Made by a program: the position numbers and the translations under genes
Source of the DNA: Typha latifolia
Taxonomy: Eukaryota; Streptophyta; Magnoliopsida; Poales; Typhaceae
Direction: 5' to 3'
Length of the DNA stretch: 64,000 nucleotides
Assembly: GCA_019914945.1 (NCBI GenBank)
Contig: CM034102.1
Coordinates: forward strand, 13,133,501 to 13,197,500
Part shown: positions 1 through 12,856 of the stretch, piece by piece
Position numbering within the stretch: position 1 is the stretch's first letter
How the letters are laid out: every line of letters begins with the position of its first letter
Notes under the pieces: model-generated
Databases searched by the model: none
What the model saw: the letters and a program-made list of their open reading frames with translations, nothing else
What the model was told of the DNA's origin: nothing

Positions 1-652
1 AGTTAAGAACTTAATATAGTTGGTTTTAACTGCTCCAAAATGTGTAGCTCAAGATCACTAATTTTAATCCCCACAATAATACTATATACTACAACATATT
101 AAGCTTCTTTTTATTGTTCATTCCTGGAGCAACTAGTGAAAGATCTTCAAAGCAAATGATTTCAGTTGTTTCAGAAACTTCTAAGTCTGCTGATTAAAAT
201 TTATAAGGGTAAGTCAAACAGGGATGAAACTATATAGCATGCAAACAACCACAAATTATAGTTGTTTTACAATTGGCTTTTTGCCTGAGAAATGGTATGA
301 GAAGATTTAATATGCAACTTCAATGATATTCCCATGGTGCTAATTATAACTAATTGTTCTCTTTGAGGCATAATTACCAAATTAAGGCTCATTCCTGCAT
401 GGATATGCAAATGATAGCACTATAATTTTCAATTAAGCTGTCAACTACTAATCCGAATCGTAATACATGTAAATAACTGACTCAATTAGCTTACTAGGAT
501 ATATATTACAAGAAAAATCAGAACCATAAGAATCCATCATCAATCCAGGAAAACAATCTGAACCAGTAAAGATACGCTGACCATGTGTAGTTGACTCACT
601 TTTGCACTGCAAAACTGACAGTTTCTGCAGTCGTTTTAAACCACCATCGCTT
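1..652. other. no gene seen
   Basis: This AT-rich stretch lies downstream of the LEW1-like stop codon. No ORF of convincing composition and no tRNA-like or other structured RNA was seen. Part of it, next to position 652, is probably the 3' UTR of the minus-strand LEW1-like gene. Confidence 0.5.
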
Positions 653-3600
653 TCATGAACCTGATAGAGAAAGGGTTAAAGATTTTTACAGGAAAATTTT
701 GAGAAAAGTTAGCCAAAGTATTAAAAGAAGTTCATGGTCAATATAAGGCTATATTAGCCTAGGATAGATTGGATGTATGCATTAATGAAATAAACAAGGA
801 CTGCGGGGGTAAAGAATACCGTAATTTTGGTGCTTCTTAGAGAAATCATAAATGGCCTTCACAACAGCACCATACTTCACAGATTTCAGGGAGCCCATAT
901 GCCTGGCAAAAGAGGACATTCATGAACCAATAGTTTCCAAATATTAATGCCTTTAAGGATGATAAATAGAGCAAGGCCCCAAAAACAGAATCCTATGATC
1001 TTTCTTATTTGAAATATGCATGTGCATGTGCCTTGTGTATATCATCATAAAAGCAAAATGAGCGGAAATTAGACCTCGAAGTTAAAAGCTTAAACTCATC
1101 GTTCCAATGATCAGAGGATTCAACTAATCAAAAGATCGGATATTGAGCAATCCAGATAGGTGTAAGCTGGCTAGAACTATCAACAGGGTTGTCCTAACCT
1201 CACTGCTACACCATATTTTAACACAAATGACTGATCACTCTGCTATGTACATATGCATCTTTGTCATAGTTTCCATTGTGTTATATTGCATTTTTAGGGT
1301 TACTACCTAAACACCAACATGCATCATCCAGCAATTGTCACCGGACACCATGATGCCTTACTATAAAAAAAATAAAGTAGAAGTACAAGATTCAAGTTGT
1401 GAATCCACGGGTATTAAGAGTTTTAAATATAGTTCCACCTTCCATATATCCACAATTCCACATCATGGAAGCAGAATAATCAAATAAAAGTTCATCAAAT
1501 GGAGAAGTGATACTTAACTATGAAGCATAGTCTCTTTTAGTTATAAAAGGCATTCTTTTAAAGCATATCAGACATTGCATGATGTAAGAACCTCATCAGA
1601 CATTATTAAAGGAACCTTATCAGACTTTAAATGTGACAGTAATGCAAAACCTTGTCAGACATTATATGTAATAGTAACACTCGCTATTTACGTACAGAAC
1701 TTATCAGACATTGTATCAAAGTACTTTCTCTTGTTTAAATTTTCTGGGTAGTCGCCTCAATAGTTTACAACTGAAGTTAGTGCTTGATGTTATCTTCTCA
1801 AACCATGAATTGACATGTTAGCTGCCATTACTGACACATGCAGAGTGCAGAATGGTGACTTGCCCACACATGCCAATGGATACCAATAAACAAGAGGTTT
1901 TGTAATGGACTATGTCACTTGCTGATATTACTGACATGTGCATTCTAATGATCTAAGTATCTAACAATGAAGAGATCAAGCAACGACTCTATGGATTTCT
2001 GATTTTACTATTTAGTATTTACAACATAAATAAAGAGCAAACTTTTCAGTACACAAAAGTAGAAGGAATCATTGTTGCGAGTTATGAGAAAAAATATTTC
2101 CTGCAAGGCTGCCAACAGTTCAAAACTCCAAATTCTCAAGTTTCTACTCTAGGTGGAACTATTTTCTGTTCTTGCACCTTACAAAACCCTGATCTTCAAA
2201 AACTCAATCTACTCAATTTAATTTACAAAAGTACAACTACAACACCATGTTGGGAAAAAAAAAAATCACCCAGCATTCCCTCTGGTATTTTGCTTGCCAC
2301 GTGTAATATAGGTTATTTTTCAATAATGATTAATGATTCTAAGATATGCATCAAGAATGAAGTAACACGTGTGTGATAGAATACTTGGGGATCAAAACTC
2401 CAAATTTCTAATCATCCCTATATTTCATGATATCTTTTGAGGTCCTAAAGGTTCCTTGTAATTTCCATAAAAGAGATACCTACACAATCTCTGTATACCG
2501 TAATCTCCATGCTGGAAATCCTAAATGACATCTGGCAGGTCCATACACAAGAAGTAGATCAGGCTCTGGTCCGCCACAACCTGAACAGAAATAATGTTTA
2601 AACACCTCATAAGCGAATAAATTTCTCTTCTGGCTAAGATCTAAGATGCATAAAGAAGAATCAGAATAGATAATCCACTACATATAACTTGCGTCAACAA
2701 AAAGAAAACGCACCTACAGCTTTTAGAGCATTAGCCATGTCGGCTTCTGTAAAAACTGGCTTTACTTTATTACAGCCTTCCAAACCATCTCTAATACAAG
2801 TTGAGCAAAGGAAGCTAGCTGCTTTAGCAATTCCTTCTTTACCATCAGATAAATCAAGCAACTCTAACGTCATTCCTTTGAAATGGCAAAGTGAAGTCCC
2901 ATTGTTTGGATTATAATCCTAAATTTTGCAACAAATGATATGCCAATTGATCAATATAACTACACATGTGGGTTGCATAGAGATTATCAGTCTTATTAAT
3001 AGATTCATCATACAGTGAACGAAAATCCAGAAATCCCATTTTGTAACTTACAATGGATTTTCTTGTACCTGAATCTGCCAAGTTCTTCAGATAATTTTCA
3101 ACTGAATCTTTCAGCACACCTACAACATTAATACAACAGTGATGGCAGCTCCGACATCTAAAAAGTCCTATTATGGCAAGACCTTCACTATAAAAGCCAA
3201 AATATATAACAACATTCATATCCATACATTATATTAAGTGCTCGAGTTTTTTGGAGTCTACAGTTTAGCTTGAGACTAATTGGGCATGTTTCATTCAAGA
3301 CTTCAAGTTTTGCTGAATTGAAGAAATATCAAAAGACAAACATAGACAGTACCGTTCTGGCTATGCACATTAGAAAGGAAATATTGGTTTGTTACCTTCC
3401 ATGTCGTAAAGGGCAACATATTTCACTCCAATAGCTGATAACCAGCACAGAAGCTGCTTGATCTTTTTAGCATTCTTAGCTTCTTCACTATCTACTACAA
3501 CAGCCAAATGTCTGAGCCTATTAAACTGGAGATTTTGATACTTTTGCAGCAACCCAGATGAAATGAAGTAGTATTCTAGCTGTTGAATCACAAATGACCA

Positions 3601-3893
3601 AATATGGACAAAATTGACTACCAGATGGAGTAGAAACCATAACACTCCGAGGATAGACTTCAAAATTAAAGATGATTGGAACCACTGCACATTCCAGAGG
3701 AAACAAAAGGAACCAACTTCATAATCCTCTCAACAAAAAAAAATTAACTTTTTTGGATGAAAAGAGTGACAAAGAAAATTATTGGCATATGAACAAGAAT
3801 ACAATAAGAAAAGAATTATATAAGTTCCATTAAAAGAAAAGAGATATGACTTACATGCAGGAGTTGGATGAAAATTTCATCGACCCAATTCAT
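653..3893 (-). CDS. LEW1: LEW1/NUS1-like subunit of dehydrodolichyl diphosphate synthase
   Basis: This is the non-catalytic, NgBR/NUS1-type partner of cis-prenyltransferase, which makes the dolichol backbone at the ER for protein glycosylation. Exons on the minus strand are 3893-3855, 3684-3396, 3119-3052, 2918-2714, 2580-2484, 902-820 and 660-653, giving about 262 residues; I recall Arabidopsis LEW1 as about 254. The start MNWVDEIFIQLLH is a 39-nt exon ending in GTAAGT. A hydrophobic segment follows at residues 19-46, as expected for the N-terminal membrane anchor. Family blocks include LAVVVDSEEAKNAKKI, LSAIGVKYVALYDMEGVL, GGPEPDLLLVYGPARC and FPAWRLRYTEIVHMGSL. The last coding exon is only 8 nt and gives an end NYGS. 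If the final intron is not removed, the end reads NYGILYPRSPCLFH with a stop at 782-784. The 1.6-kb intron at 903-2483 shows nothing I recognise. Confidence 0.88.
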
Positions 3894-4973
3894 ATTTCTG
3901 CGAAAAAAGAAAAAGACAACAAATTTATTTCCCCAATCTAAAATTGGAGAAGTATAAATGGGTCTTGCACTTTAGAACATCGCACAAGGTCTGCATCAAT
4001 TAGGTGGCCATGAGTCCGCAAAAATCACTTTTTTCCTCAAAGAATCTCTCAAAAATAAAGATTGAAAACTAAAGAACAAGAAGATGGGTTGGAGTAGATT
4101 ACCGTTGTTCGTTGAGAGGTGTGTTCCGGGATATGGAACCACGCCGGCATGAGAGGAGGAATGCTCTCCTCAAACTCCTGGATGGCTGTGGGTTGTGCAG
4201 AACTAAGCGGGTCGGGTTCATACTGGGCTGAGCCCGATAATATTGCAGCTAGCTACTATTGGGCCGAAGCGGTCACAAAGCCCAATTAAATATAGATTTT
4301 TTTTTAAAAATATTTAAGTAATTTTGTGGTTACTACCCCTATCTTCGAGCTATTTATAATTCGACCCCACTTTTCATATCACCCACACAAAATCACCTTC
4401 TAACGTAACATCATACTAACTAAAATGATTAAAATGCCATTAATTTGGATATTTCCAACGGCTGGGTGGCATTCAGTTGAAAACTGATAAGATTGCTAAT
4501 ATATATATTTATATAAATTAAGATAAACATATGAATAATACTACTACTACTCTCACAAATCTTAACTATTAATAGAGACTGCCATGAGATAAGAGAAGAT
4601 ACTATCTATCATATCATCTCGTATAAGTGTTTAGGGGGGGAATGGCATTACTCTAAACATATCTTGCATGCTTATTTTCAAGTGCATGCAGCACGAATAT
4701 TCAGATGCCACGTCAACCTTACGTACGTATCATGCATGCACCCACTCTTCCATTCTAGCAAATATTTTTACTTCTCCAGATATATGGCTAGAAATTAAAG
4801 TGTCCACCTTAATTTCTTGGCACAAAACAAAAGACACGTACAAGTGTATACCCATAACTTGCCCAGGGCTTATCTAAGAACCTTCGGTTCCATACTCATG
4901 GCCTGGGCTTTATCTCTATCAACATCAACAGTAAAACAAGAGAGCTTTGTTTTGATTTTGATCAGGAATCAGA

Positions 4974-5006
<33 letters not shown>

Positions 5007-6642
5007 GACTTGTAACTCAGATTGATAATGACTATAGTTCTACGAGTTACGAGACATGGAATATCCTTTGAGGTGAGTATTATCTTTGCACTTTTAGGAT
5101 ATATTTATACCATGCATGCATTTAGGGCAACTTGTGCTTCTTTAGCATGCAATGCCATGAAGTGGATTGATCCATTTTTCTTGTGTTGTCCCTGACACAA
5201 CTAGCTAGCTAGTTGCATGATGTATATATATGCATGGTGATATATTGAGAGGTTAATGGTGGACCAAAAGCATTAGTTAGAGTCCATGTCCATGAGTGTG
5301 ACTTCCACTGACGGCCGCCCATCCTAGCTAGACATAGAGCAGGATCTTCTGTTCTTCTATCTTCTATAGTACTTGGCTTTTGATCAGTGGATATCGATCT
5401 TTTTCGCAGCTAGATTCCTTGTTTGACTTTATTCTAGAGCATGCTGGATTCCATGGATTTAATTTGGTTGTTGTCATTATTGGATTCTTTTCAAGTACAT
5501 GTAGTTGATATGTGATCTCAACAGTGGTAGTGATTGGTATGCAATGTGGCATTTGAATTAATTAACCAAGTGTGCATCTGGGTCCAATTCTTAGAAGATG
5601 ACTTTAGAACTATGATATAGATGTTACGATATTTAATCAAAATTTATAGGAGCTAATGGCGTCTGAGTTATAGGTAAGGAAAGGTCCTTGAAAATTCTTT
5701 GATGGTCATAACCTATGAGTAAAGGAAATTAGTTGTGATTATATATCATCTTGCTTGAAGCAAGGATACCAACATTTCTTGCTTCATTAAGTTATTATAT
5801 TCTAAAATATTTAAATAAATTTTGCAAGGTTCGTATGCTCTAATATATATTTTTTTGTATATTTTTTTGGTCCTGATAGTCTAAAGGTTTTAAATGAGTC
5901 TAGATTTAGTATAATCGAGCTTTTATTATTATTATCTGAATAATTATTTTACCACTCAATAAATTCATTTATAACTCAAGTGATCTATATGAAGTCAAAT
6001 AACTTATAAATCTCATCTAAATCTAGTTTATTTAATTTATTTTAATAGATGGATCGTATTCATATTAACTAAGTTTGATATAAGTGAATCTAACCCAATT
6101 GCCCACCTCTATGTTAAAACAGACATCAACTTCAAAACTAATGCCCACGTTTGAGTATTAATTGTTACATAACTCATTATTTCAGATGCATTGGCAGGCA
6201 AAATTTAAGATTAAATAGAGGTTTAATTAATTGATTAATAGCTCTCAGCATTCCAAAAATATAAAATAAATGAATAAATAAAACTGCCTTGCAAATTCCA
6301 TATTGAAATCATCACCATACAATCCACAAAGCACACAAATGATCATTAATAACTGCTCGTTAATTACTGTATAATACAAAGCATTACACTATCTAAAGAA
6401 AGAAACTAAAAGCTTATTACTATTAGGGTTAACTATGCTCAATATCCGAACTATCACCAATTTTTATATACACTTCTAAATTATTTTTTTTTACCACATA
6501 GACCCCTAAATTAAAGGATTTATGTAGACATAAAAAAAAAGGTTTAGAATGTGCATGTAAAAATCGACGGTGATAATTTAAGAAGAGTGAGTGTAATTAT
6601 CCCTTAATATTATATCAAGCTAATTCTAGATGTATAATATAT
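3894..6642. other. intergenic, LEW1-like to YUCCA
   Basis: The 5' flank of the LEW1-like gene and the 3' flank of the YUCCA gene. It contains a (TA)n run near 4974-5005, several TGCATGCA motifs and a foldback MITE described separately. The small ORFs near 4.7-5.1 kb have no recognisable similarity. Confidence 0.5.
6423..6606. mobile_element. foldback MITE with long terminal inverted repeats
   Basis: The left arm begins AGGGTTAACTATGCTCA and the right arm ends GAGTGTAATTATCCCT. The reverse complement of the right arm aligns with the left arm over about 55 bp, including the shared ATTTTTA-ACA-TTCTAAA core. There is no coding capacity. It lies just beyond the 3' end of the YUCCA gene. No clear target duplication could be assigned by eye. 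Confidence 0.6.
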
Positions 6643-9442
6643 CTAGAGCTCAGAAGTTAGATTCTTGGTCTTTGAACTCCATTGGCAGGAAATATCCTCT
6701 GCAATCTTGTGGGCATCCATTGAAGCCCCCATGAGTCCTCTTCTAGTGAAGCCAGTGGCATACAACCCATTCTTCCCTTTCCAGCCATTGGGGAATGGAT
6801 TCTTGGGGAATCCATCACTCTCATTGAACAAATCTCCATCCTTCCAAGAGAAAAAAGAAAAATAAGAAGAATATTTAATTAGAGACAAAGTAGATTGAGT
6901 AGTGCATGGCAACTTCACATTCATATCCACTTTCGAATAGGAATATATATATATATATATATATATTTCTACTCGTCTTAGTTTTTCTTTACAATTTTAC
7001 TAAATAAGATAAAAGATTAATACAAATATGTTAATAAAATATATCATAACGCATTGCATTTGGAATTAAAAAGTTAGTAAGAACTATGCAAAATAAGATA
7101 CAAATACGGATCCAAGTTGGATTGCGAATTTAGTACCTATAGATTGAAGCAATATAAATATTATTTCATATACCCTAATTTACGTACCTAGGATACGATT
7201 AGGTTAGGTCCCAATCATGCGGTGGACCTACGTTATGGGCCAGCACGTACCTAAAACTGAGACCAATCAAAGTGACCTGATCCGTCCGGTTCATCCCTAA
7301 CCACACAATCACTGCCATTTTGGGTAGTCACTAGTCAGAATTAGGTGTCTCCTTTCCCATTCGCATGCATGGGCCCCATCATCCCTATGCATGCACTGTG
7401 ATTACTAACACTTATTTCATCTACTTAGTTCATTTTACAGTCTTATATGAACGTTGGTAACTTATTTATATACAATTTTCTTCATCATACTTGAAAATGA
7501 AAAGATATGCATGCATTTATTAGTATATGTATCTTTGTCACAACCCATGCTTAGGCTTTAATAATTTAAAATAGACATGAGCTGTTTATTTTATTTTATT
7601 TTATTTTATTTTATTTTATTTTATTTTTATTCTACGAGCCGTCTAAAAGAAACGGAGCAAGGATGCATATCATATAATTAAGCTATATATGCAACATACC
7701 TTGAGCCATGAAGGTACGTTGCTTCTATATCCAGTTGCAAAGATGACAGAGTCGAAATCCTCCTGTTTACCATCCACAAACTCTACTCCTTCCTCAGTGA
7801 ACTTATTCACACCAGGGACTACCTACAAATCCATATACATCACAAAAGCTAGCTTAGTGTTAGCTCATCATGAGTATAAATAAACATAGCATATAAGAGA
7901 TCAAGATGGGAAAGGAAAGAAGCATTGATGAGGACCTTGATTTGGCCACTTTTGATCTTGGCAAGAGTTCCAATGTCCAGGACTGGGGTCTTCCCAGTCG
8001 TCATCTTAAGCTGCAGAGGTCCAATCTTGGGTCTTCTTAGCCCATACTTCGCAGTGTCTCCTAGCAGTAGCCTTGCACATAAGAGGAGGAAGCCATCAAC
8101 TAGACTCAAAGGAAGCCATTTGAGCAAACACGTTGAGAGGCCAAATGTTGACCAGCCAAATATCTCCCTTGGCAAGATGTGCAACTGCATGCCACAATAT
8201 ATCAATGAGAAAGCCAAGTTTTTGGTTCAAGTTTACAAGAAGAATAAATTTAAATTAAGGAGAATATTTTAGATTGTTTGATAGATGCCACTTACAAAAG
8301 GCTTAAGTTGATAAAGAACAATAGATTTAAAGTTATTTATCTTACTTCTCCTCGTGCCTTGACTCGAGGTTTTATATTTTAATTTCTAAGTCTTCGGAAG
8401 GTTCTTTCGAAGATACAACATCACCACATCACTAAGTAGCTAGGAAATAGCAACTTAGGAGGTCAAGAGAAGGTTACTTTGATAGCTAAGCAGTACTCGG
8501 TTCTCCTTTTTGAAAGTGACTAGTTGTAACCAGTGAAAAAGTAAGTAAGTTTCTTGATGGATTGAAATCCAATCCACTTGTATGAAATTAATTAGTGCAC
8601 AAACTTGTAGGAGAAAATAAGACAATTGGAAAGCGAATTCTATTTTTCAAGTATATATGTTAGAATAAAGAGAAACGGAATCATAATAAAGAAAGATGTA
8701 TGTATAAGCACATGAGCATCAGCATCAGCATCGATCTTACCTTATCTCTTACTACCAGAGAAGCTTGTGCATCATTGTTACAAAGATCCAAGCTGACCTC
8801 CATGCCTGAATTCCCACAGCCCACTACCAAAACCTTCTCCTCTTTGAAGTCATCTCCCCTCTTGTAACAACTAGTATGCAAGACTCTACCATGGAACTCC
8901 GACATCCCTGCAAACTCCGGCAGTATGGCCTCCGCATTCTCCCCGGTTGCAACTATAAGCCATTGGCTTATGAACTCCAATTCATTGGCCCTTACGCGCC
9001 AAAAACCGATGCTAGGATCGTAGGCCGCAGACTCGACATTCATGCCAAACAAAGGCTCAATTGCGAAGTAGTTTGCATAGGCCTCTAAGTAGCTGATGAA
9101 CTGCTGCTTGGTCGGATACGTCGGGAAGTCTTGTGGGAAAGGCATGAGAGGAAGCTCGCAGAATTGCCTCGGGAGGTGAAGCTTTAGGCGCTCGTAAGTC
9201 CTGAGCTTCCATGATGAGGCTAAGCAGTAGTCCTTCTCAAGTATCAGAGAAGGAACTCCTCGCTCTTTCAGGCAGGCAGCGGTCGCGAGGCCGGAAGGCC
9301 CCGCTCCGACGATTAGAGGCCCTGGAATCCATACCTGCTTTTGTTTAGGATTCATGGGCAATCCATCGAGCATAAGTTCCAGGATGGTAGGCGAGTCTTG
9401 CTCCTCAAACTGCAGCTGAGCTTTTCTCTGTGCAACTGTCAT
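6643..9442 (-). CDS. YUC6: YUCCA flavin-containing monooxygenase (YUC2/YUC6 type)
   Basis: YUCCA enzymes convert indole-3-pyruvate to indole-3-acetic acid, the main route to auxin. Exons on the minus strand are 9442-8741, 8184-7936, 7822-7700 and 6840-6643, giving 423 residues in four exons. The FAD-binding GAGPSG is at residues 46-51, the FMO signature [11 protein letters not shown] at 183-193, the NADPH-binding GCGNSG at 208-213 and ATGY at 346-349. [32 protein letters not shown] and [13 protein letters not shown] resemble YUC2/YUC6 more than the YUC1/4 or YUC3/5/7/8/9 groups; this assignment is from memory of the families. The roughly 40 residues before the FAD motif are not conserved. The start is the first in-frame ATG of the open frame. 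The gene appears intact. Introns are short except the last (7699-6841), which carries a (TTTTA)n repeat. Confidence 0.93.
7585..7630. repeat. (TTTTA)n microsatellite
   Basis: A pentanucleotide run of about nine units, inside the last intron of the YUCCA gene. Confidence 0.9.
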
Positions 9443-12201
9443 AAGACGCTCATGAGTTGGAAGACGACCAACAAGTTTTAATGAGGTAGACGTCGGATGT
9501 TAATTCTTTTTGTATGAATCTGAGATATAAGCAAAGCATACAGAACATATGGAGGTTAAAATTTTTCGATATTGAGCAGAGTTGAATTTGGACGGAATTG
9601 CATCTTAAAAGCTAGAGAGATATGAGAGTATTTATCACCTTACTGTAGCTTCTCTTGCTAAAGCAATACAGATGATATGTGGTTGTTTAGTTAGCATGAC
9701 AGTAGATCCCTGGCCATATAAATACTAGAAATTTAAGCTTGAGGACTGTTCAAATGCCTTCTTTTAATGTGGTGAAGGGGACATGATGGAAAGAGAATTT
9801 GACTTCTTTATTTATTTATTTATTTATTTATTTTTGTTGCGATTAAAGCTGGATAAAAACAAGGATGAGGAATATTAAAACCAAGAGATTGAGATCGGAT
9901 TGGGAGGGGCAGGCTTCTTCTGCAACACTGAGAGATAAGAGTAGCTGGATCACATTCAGATAAAGTTCAATGCTATTTGCTCATGAGTATATACTGGATA
10001 CTAATGCATGGACAGCAATGTAACAGAAGCATACAAAAAGAATCAACTTGGTATGTCAAAGAGGGCTCCACTCTGGAAAAACTTTCAGCATGGCAATGCA
10101 ATTGCTGTCAGCTTTTCATGTGGATTTCTTTTTCCTTCTAAGCCTTTGCATTAGATACTCCTGCTTGATTAATGGAATATTTAGGGGCTCAATTCTCCTT
10201 GGATATTTCCCGTACTGGAATATGAGGTAAACCTATGAAGCGTAGAATCTCCAACATCTAATCAGTTGGGCTCCTTTTTGGGTTAGCTAGTTGAATTTTT
10301 TTTCTTTCCCAGTATATATCTCAATATGCCATGGTCCAAGCTTGATGACAAGGAGAACGGTGGGGCCTCACTTCCTCCCCTACATGAATTCCTATCCGTT
10401 CTTCTATAACCATTACTGGAAGATGACATCTTTGTCACTTCCTAGAGAGAGAGAGAGAGGGGTAATATCTTCCAAATTCTGTTGGTCAGAAAATTGAGAA
10501 GTACTATTAGACATTATCTTCTAAATTTTTTTAGTTTTTTGAGCAAAATTAAGAGGTGGGCAAATTCTCTTTTCATAAATGATTACAGTAGTAGAAGATA
10601 GGACATGTGATGTAAACTATGAGCAGCCAAGCTTTGGGCCCATGCTAGGGCTCTATTTTGCAAATGTAACCACAAGGGCTACACTAAAACTTAGTGTGGT
10701 GTCCTCTAGGATTAGCAAGATGAGTCTTCATCATAGGCTAAATTATGTGCATGTCCATGACCTTAGAAATGATCTCTGTGTGGTGTTATGTCTCCCTCTA
10801 TGCGAGTAACGCTATGTTTTACAAATATTCTACAAACAAAATGATGTGGCAACTTATTAATCATATATATTGACGTACACGATGATGCCAGATCCATAGT
10901 GTAATATTTTGCAAACTATTTGTGGATAAGGTTTTATTCGGGTAGAAGGAGAAGAATTTACCCTAATTTTCTTCACAAATGTGTGAACCATCTAGTAAGT
11001 TAAAAAGGAATATGATTCTTGGTGGTCCAATTCCTAAGTGCCTTAGAGAGCATAGGTGGAGTGCAATAGATTTTGGATGGATGCAATTGAACTCTTTTGA
11101 ATCTGACATGCAAGACTTAAGTCCACATGGAATAAAATTAAATATTTCGATAATAGAATCTCAAGATATTATGATTGATTTAAGTAGATAATATGCGTGA
11201 AAAAGATGTGTCTAATTCAGCACTAATTAAAGTATAATCAGATAGTTAAAGAGACTTATGTTGTATAAATATTTATAGATTTGAATTTAGAAGTCATATC
11301 CGAGATATGTGTAACCATGATGATGTGAAGTTGTCTATTTTGATTTATGAAATGCAACAGAGCAATGTTAGATCCTATCTTGACAGCAGAGATTTGCATT
11401 TCATGTGCATCATGTTTTGTGCATATAGACAGGATTCATATGAGTGCCTAAGCTGCATGTCACAAAAGCAAAGAAAAGGATATTGTACTTAATATATCTG
11501 AAAACATTCTTCTGATCCTGCATACTCTTCCTAGCTTCTATCTATCGGCAATAGAAAATATTTTTAATACCCAATCCTAATCTAACGACAAGTGATAACC
11601 TATTTTCATACTCGGTACCAGTTCTAACACCACCTAATATAGAATCCAAGGGCATATTAGTCTTTTTATTGTGTGTTCAAATTTGTGATTATGTAAAAAG
11701 AAAGGAGTATATTTTCTACTCGCGGGACTTATAAGTTACATGATTTCTCTACAAAATCTCTCTCTTTAAATTTATCTTATGCTTTTAATGTGACGAACTC
11801 TAATTATGATCAATCTAGTTATTTGTAGTCATAGTTATGTTGTTTGACGATATAATTCAAATAATCATAAAATTTGAGCCAATAATAGTATTAAACTAAA
11901 TTAGAACTTATATATTATAGAATAGAATACGCATGAAACGAATCGGATAGAGTTGGCATGCACGTGTGAGTTGATCTAACAAAGTTTTCTTTACTTTAAA
12001 TCATAAGTATTGCTTGGAGCCCAAAGAATAAGTTATATATCTTGCATAAGTAATAGTGTATTTTAGATATTTGAGTATCATAACGATCGCCTTTTAGTAG
12101 TTCTTCACCAGATTACTTATATATTTACTCAATTTACTTACAAATTATATAATATTCTAAAAGTGTAAATTATGTCGTCCATTATCATCCACATGTGTGT
12201 A

Positions 12202-12232
<31 letters not shown>

Positions 12233-12856
12233 TCTTTCTAGGATGACGATGTTTAGATATATATTCTTATAAAATTATTATTATTTTTATCAAATTTATT
12301 CTATAATTTTTTAATATAATATAATAAAGATATTAACATACTCTTTAGTTATCTCAGTGATCTTTACATCCTGTATTAGATTTGCAACTTCCAAAATTTT
12401 CATAAAGACATATAATAACATTATCCAAATGCACTTATCACACTTATTAATACAAAAATTGTTTGACATTATCAAAATCTTCGTATCGCTGTTTATGTGC
12501 ATGTTTAAGACTTAATAAGTTTGCACATCTTTCCTTCTTCTTGGACCTATAAACCTTTCTTATTTATTCCACATAAATTTCTCCATTTTAACTCACCATT
12601 CAAATGAAGAATGCCATTTTCAAATTTTTTTTCATATATTTTTTAAATTATATAAATAAGTTTATTTTTATTCCACCAGGTGATCCGAGCTGAAGTTGAA
12701 CTCGATGTGTGAATATTTACTCAAAGATTAAAACTTTAATAACTAATATAAAATCTATTATATAAATATATTTATCTCATCTTCCTTCACGAGCTAATCG
12801 TCACCTGCGACAGAAAACGGACGGACGAACAAGAGACTCAAAAGCTACAGACCGCG
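9443..12856. other. intergenic between divergent YUCCA and pseudouridine kinase genes
   Basis: About 3.4 kb lies between the two divergent start codons, so it should hold the YUCCA promoter on one side and the kinase promoter on the other. It has a (TTTA)n run near 9808-9833, a short (GA)n near 10445-10460 and a (GT)n(AT)n tract near 12196-12231. The small ORFs at 10.0-11.5 kb resemble nothing I recognise and have no plausible exon structure. Confidence 0.5.

Noticed and set aside
4668..5071. two overlapping plus-strand ORFs
   Set aside because: Translations include a TA-repeat-derived YIYIYIYVYIYR run and show no family similarity.
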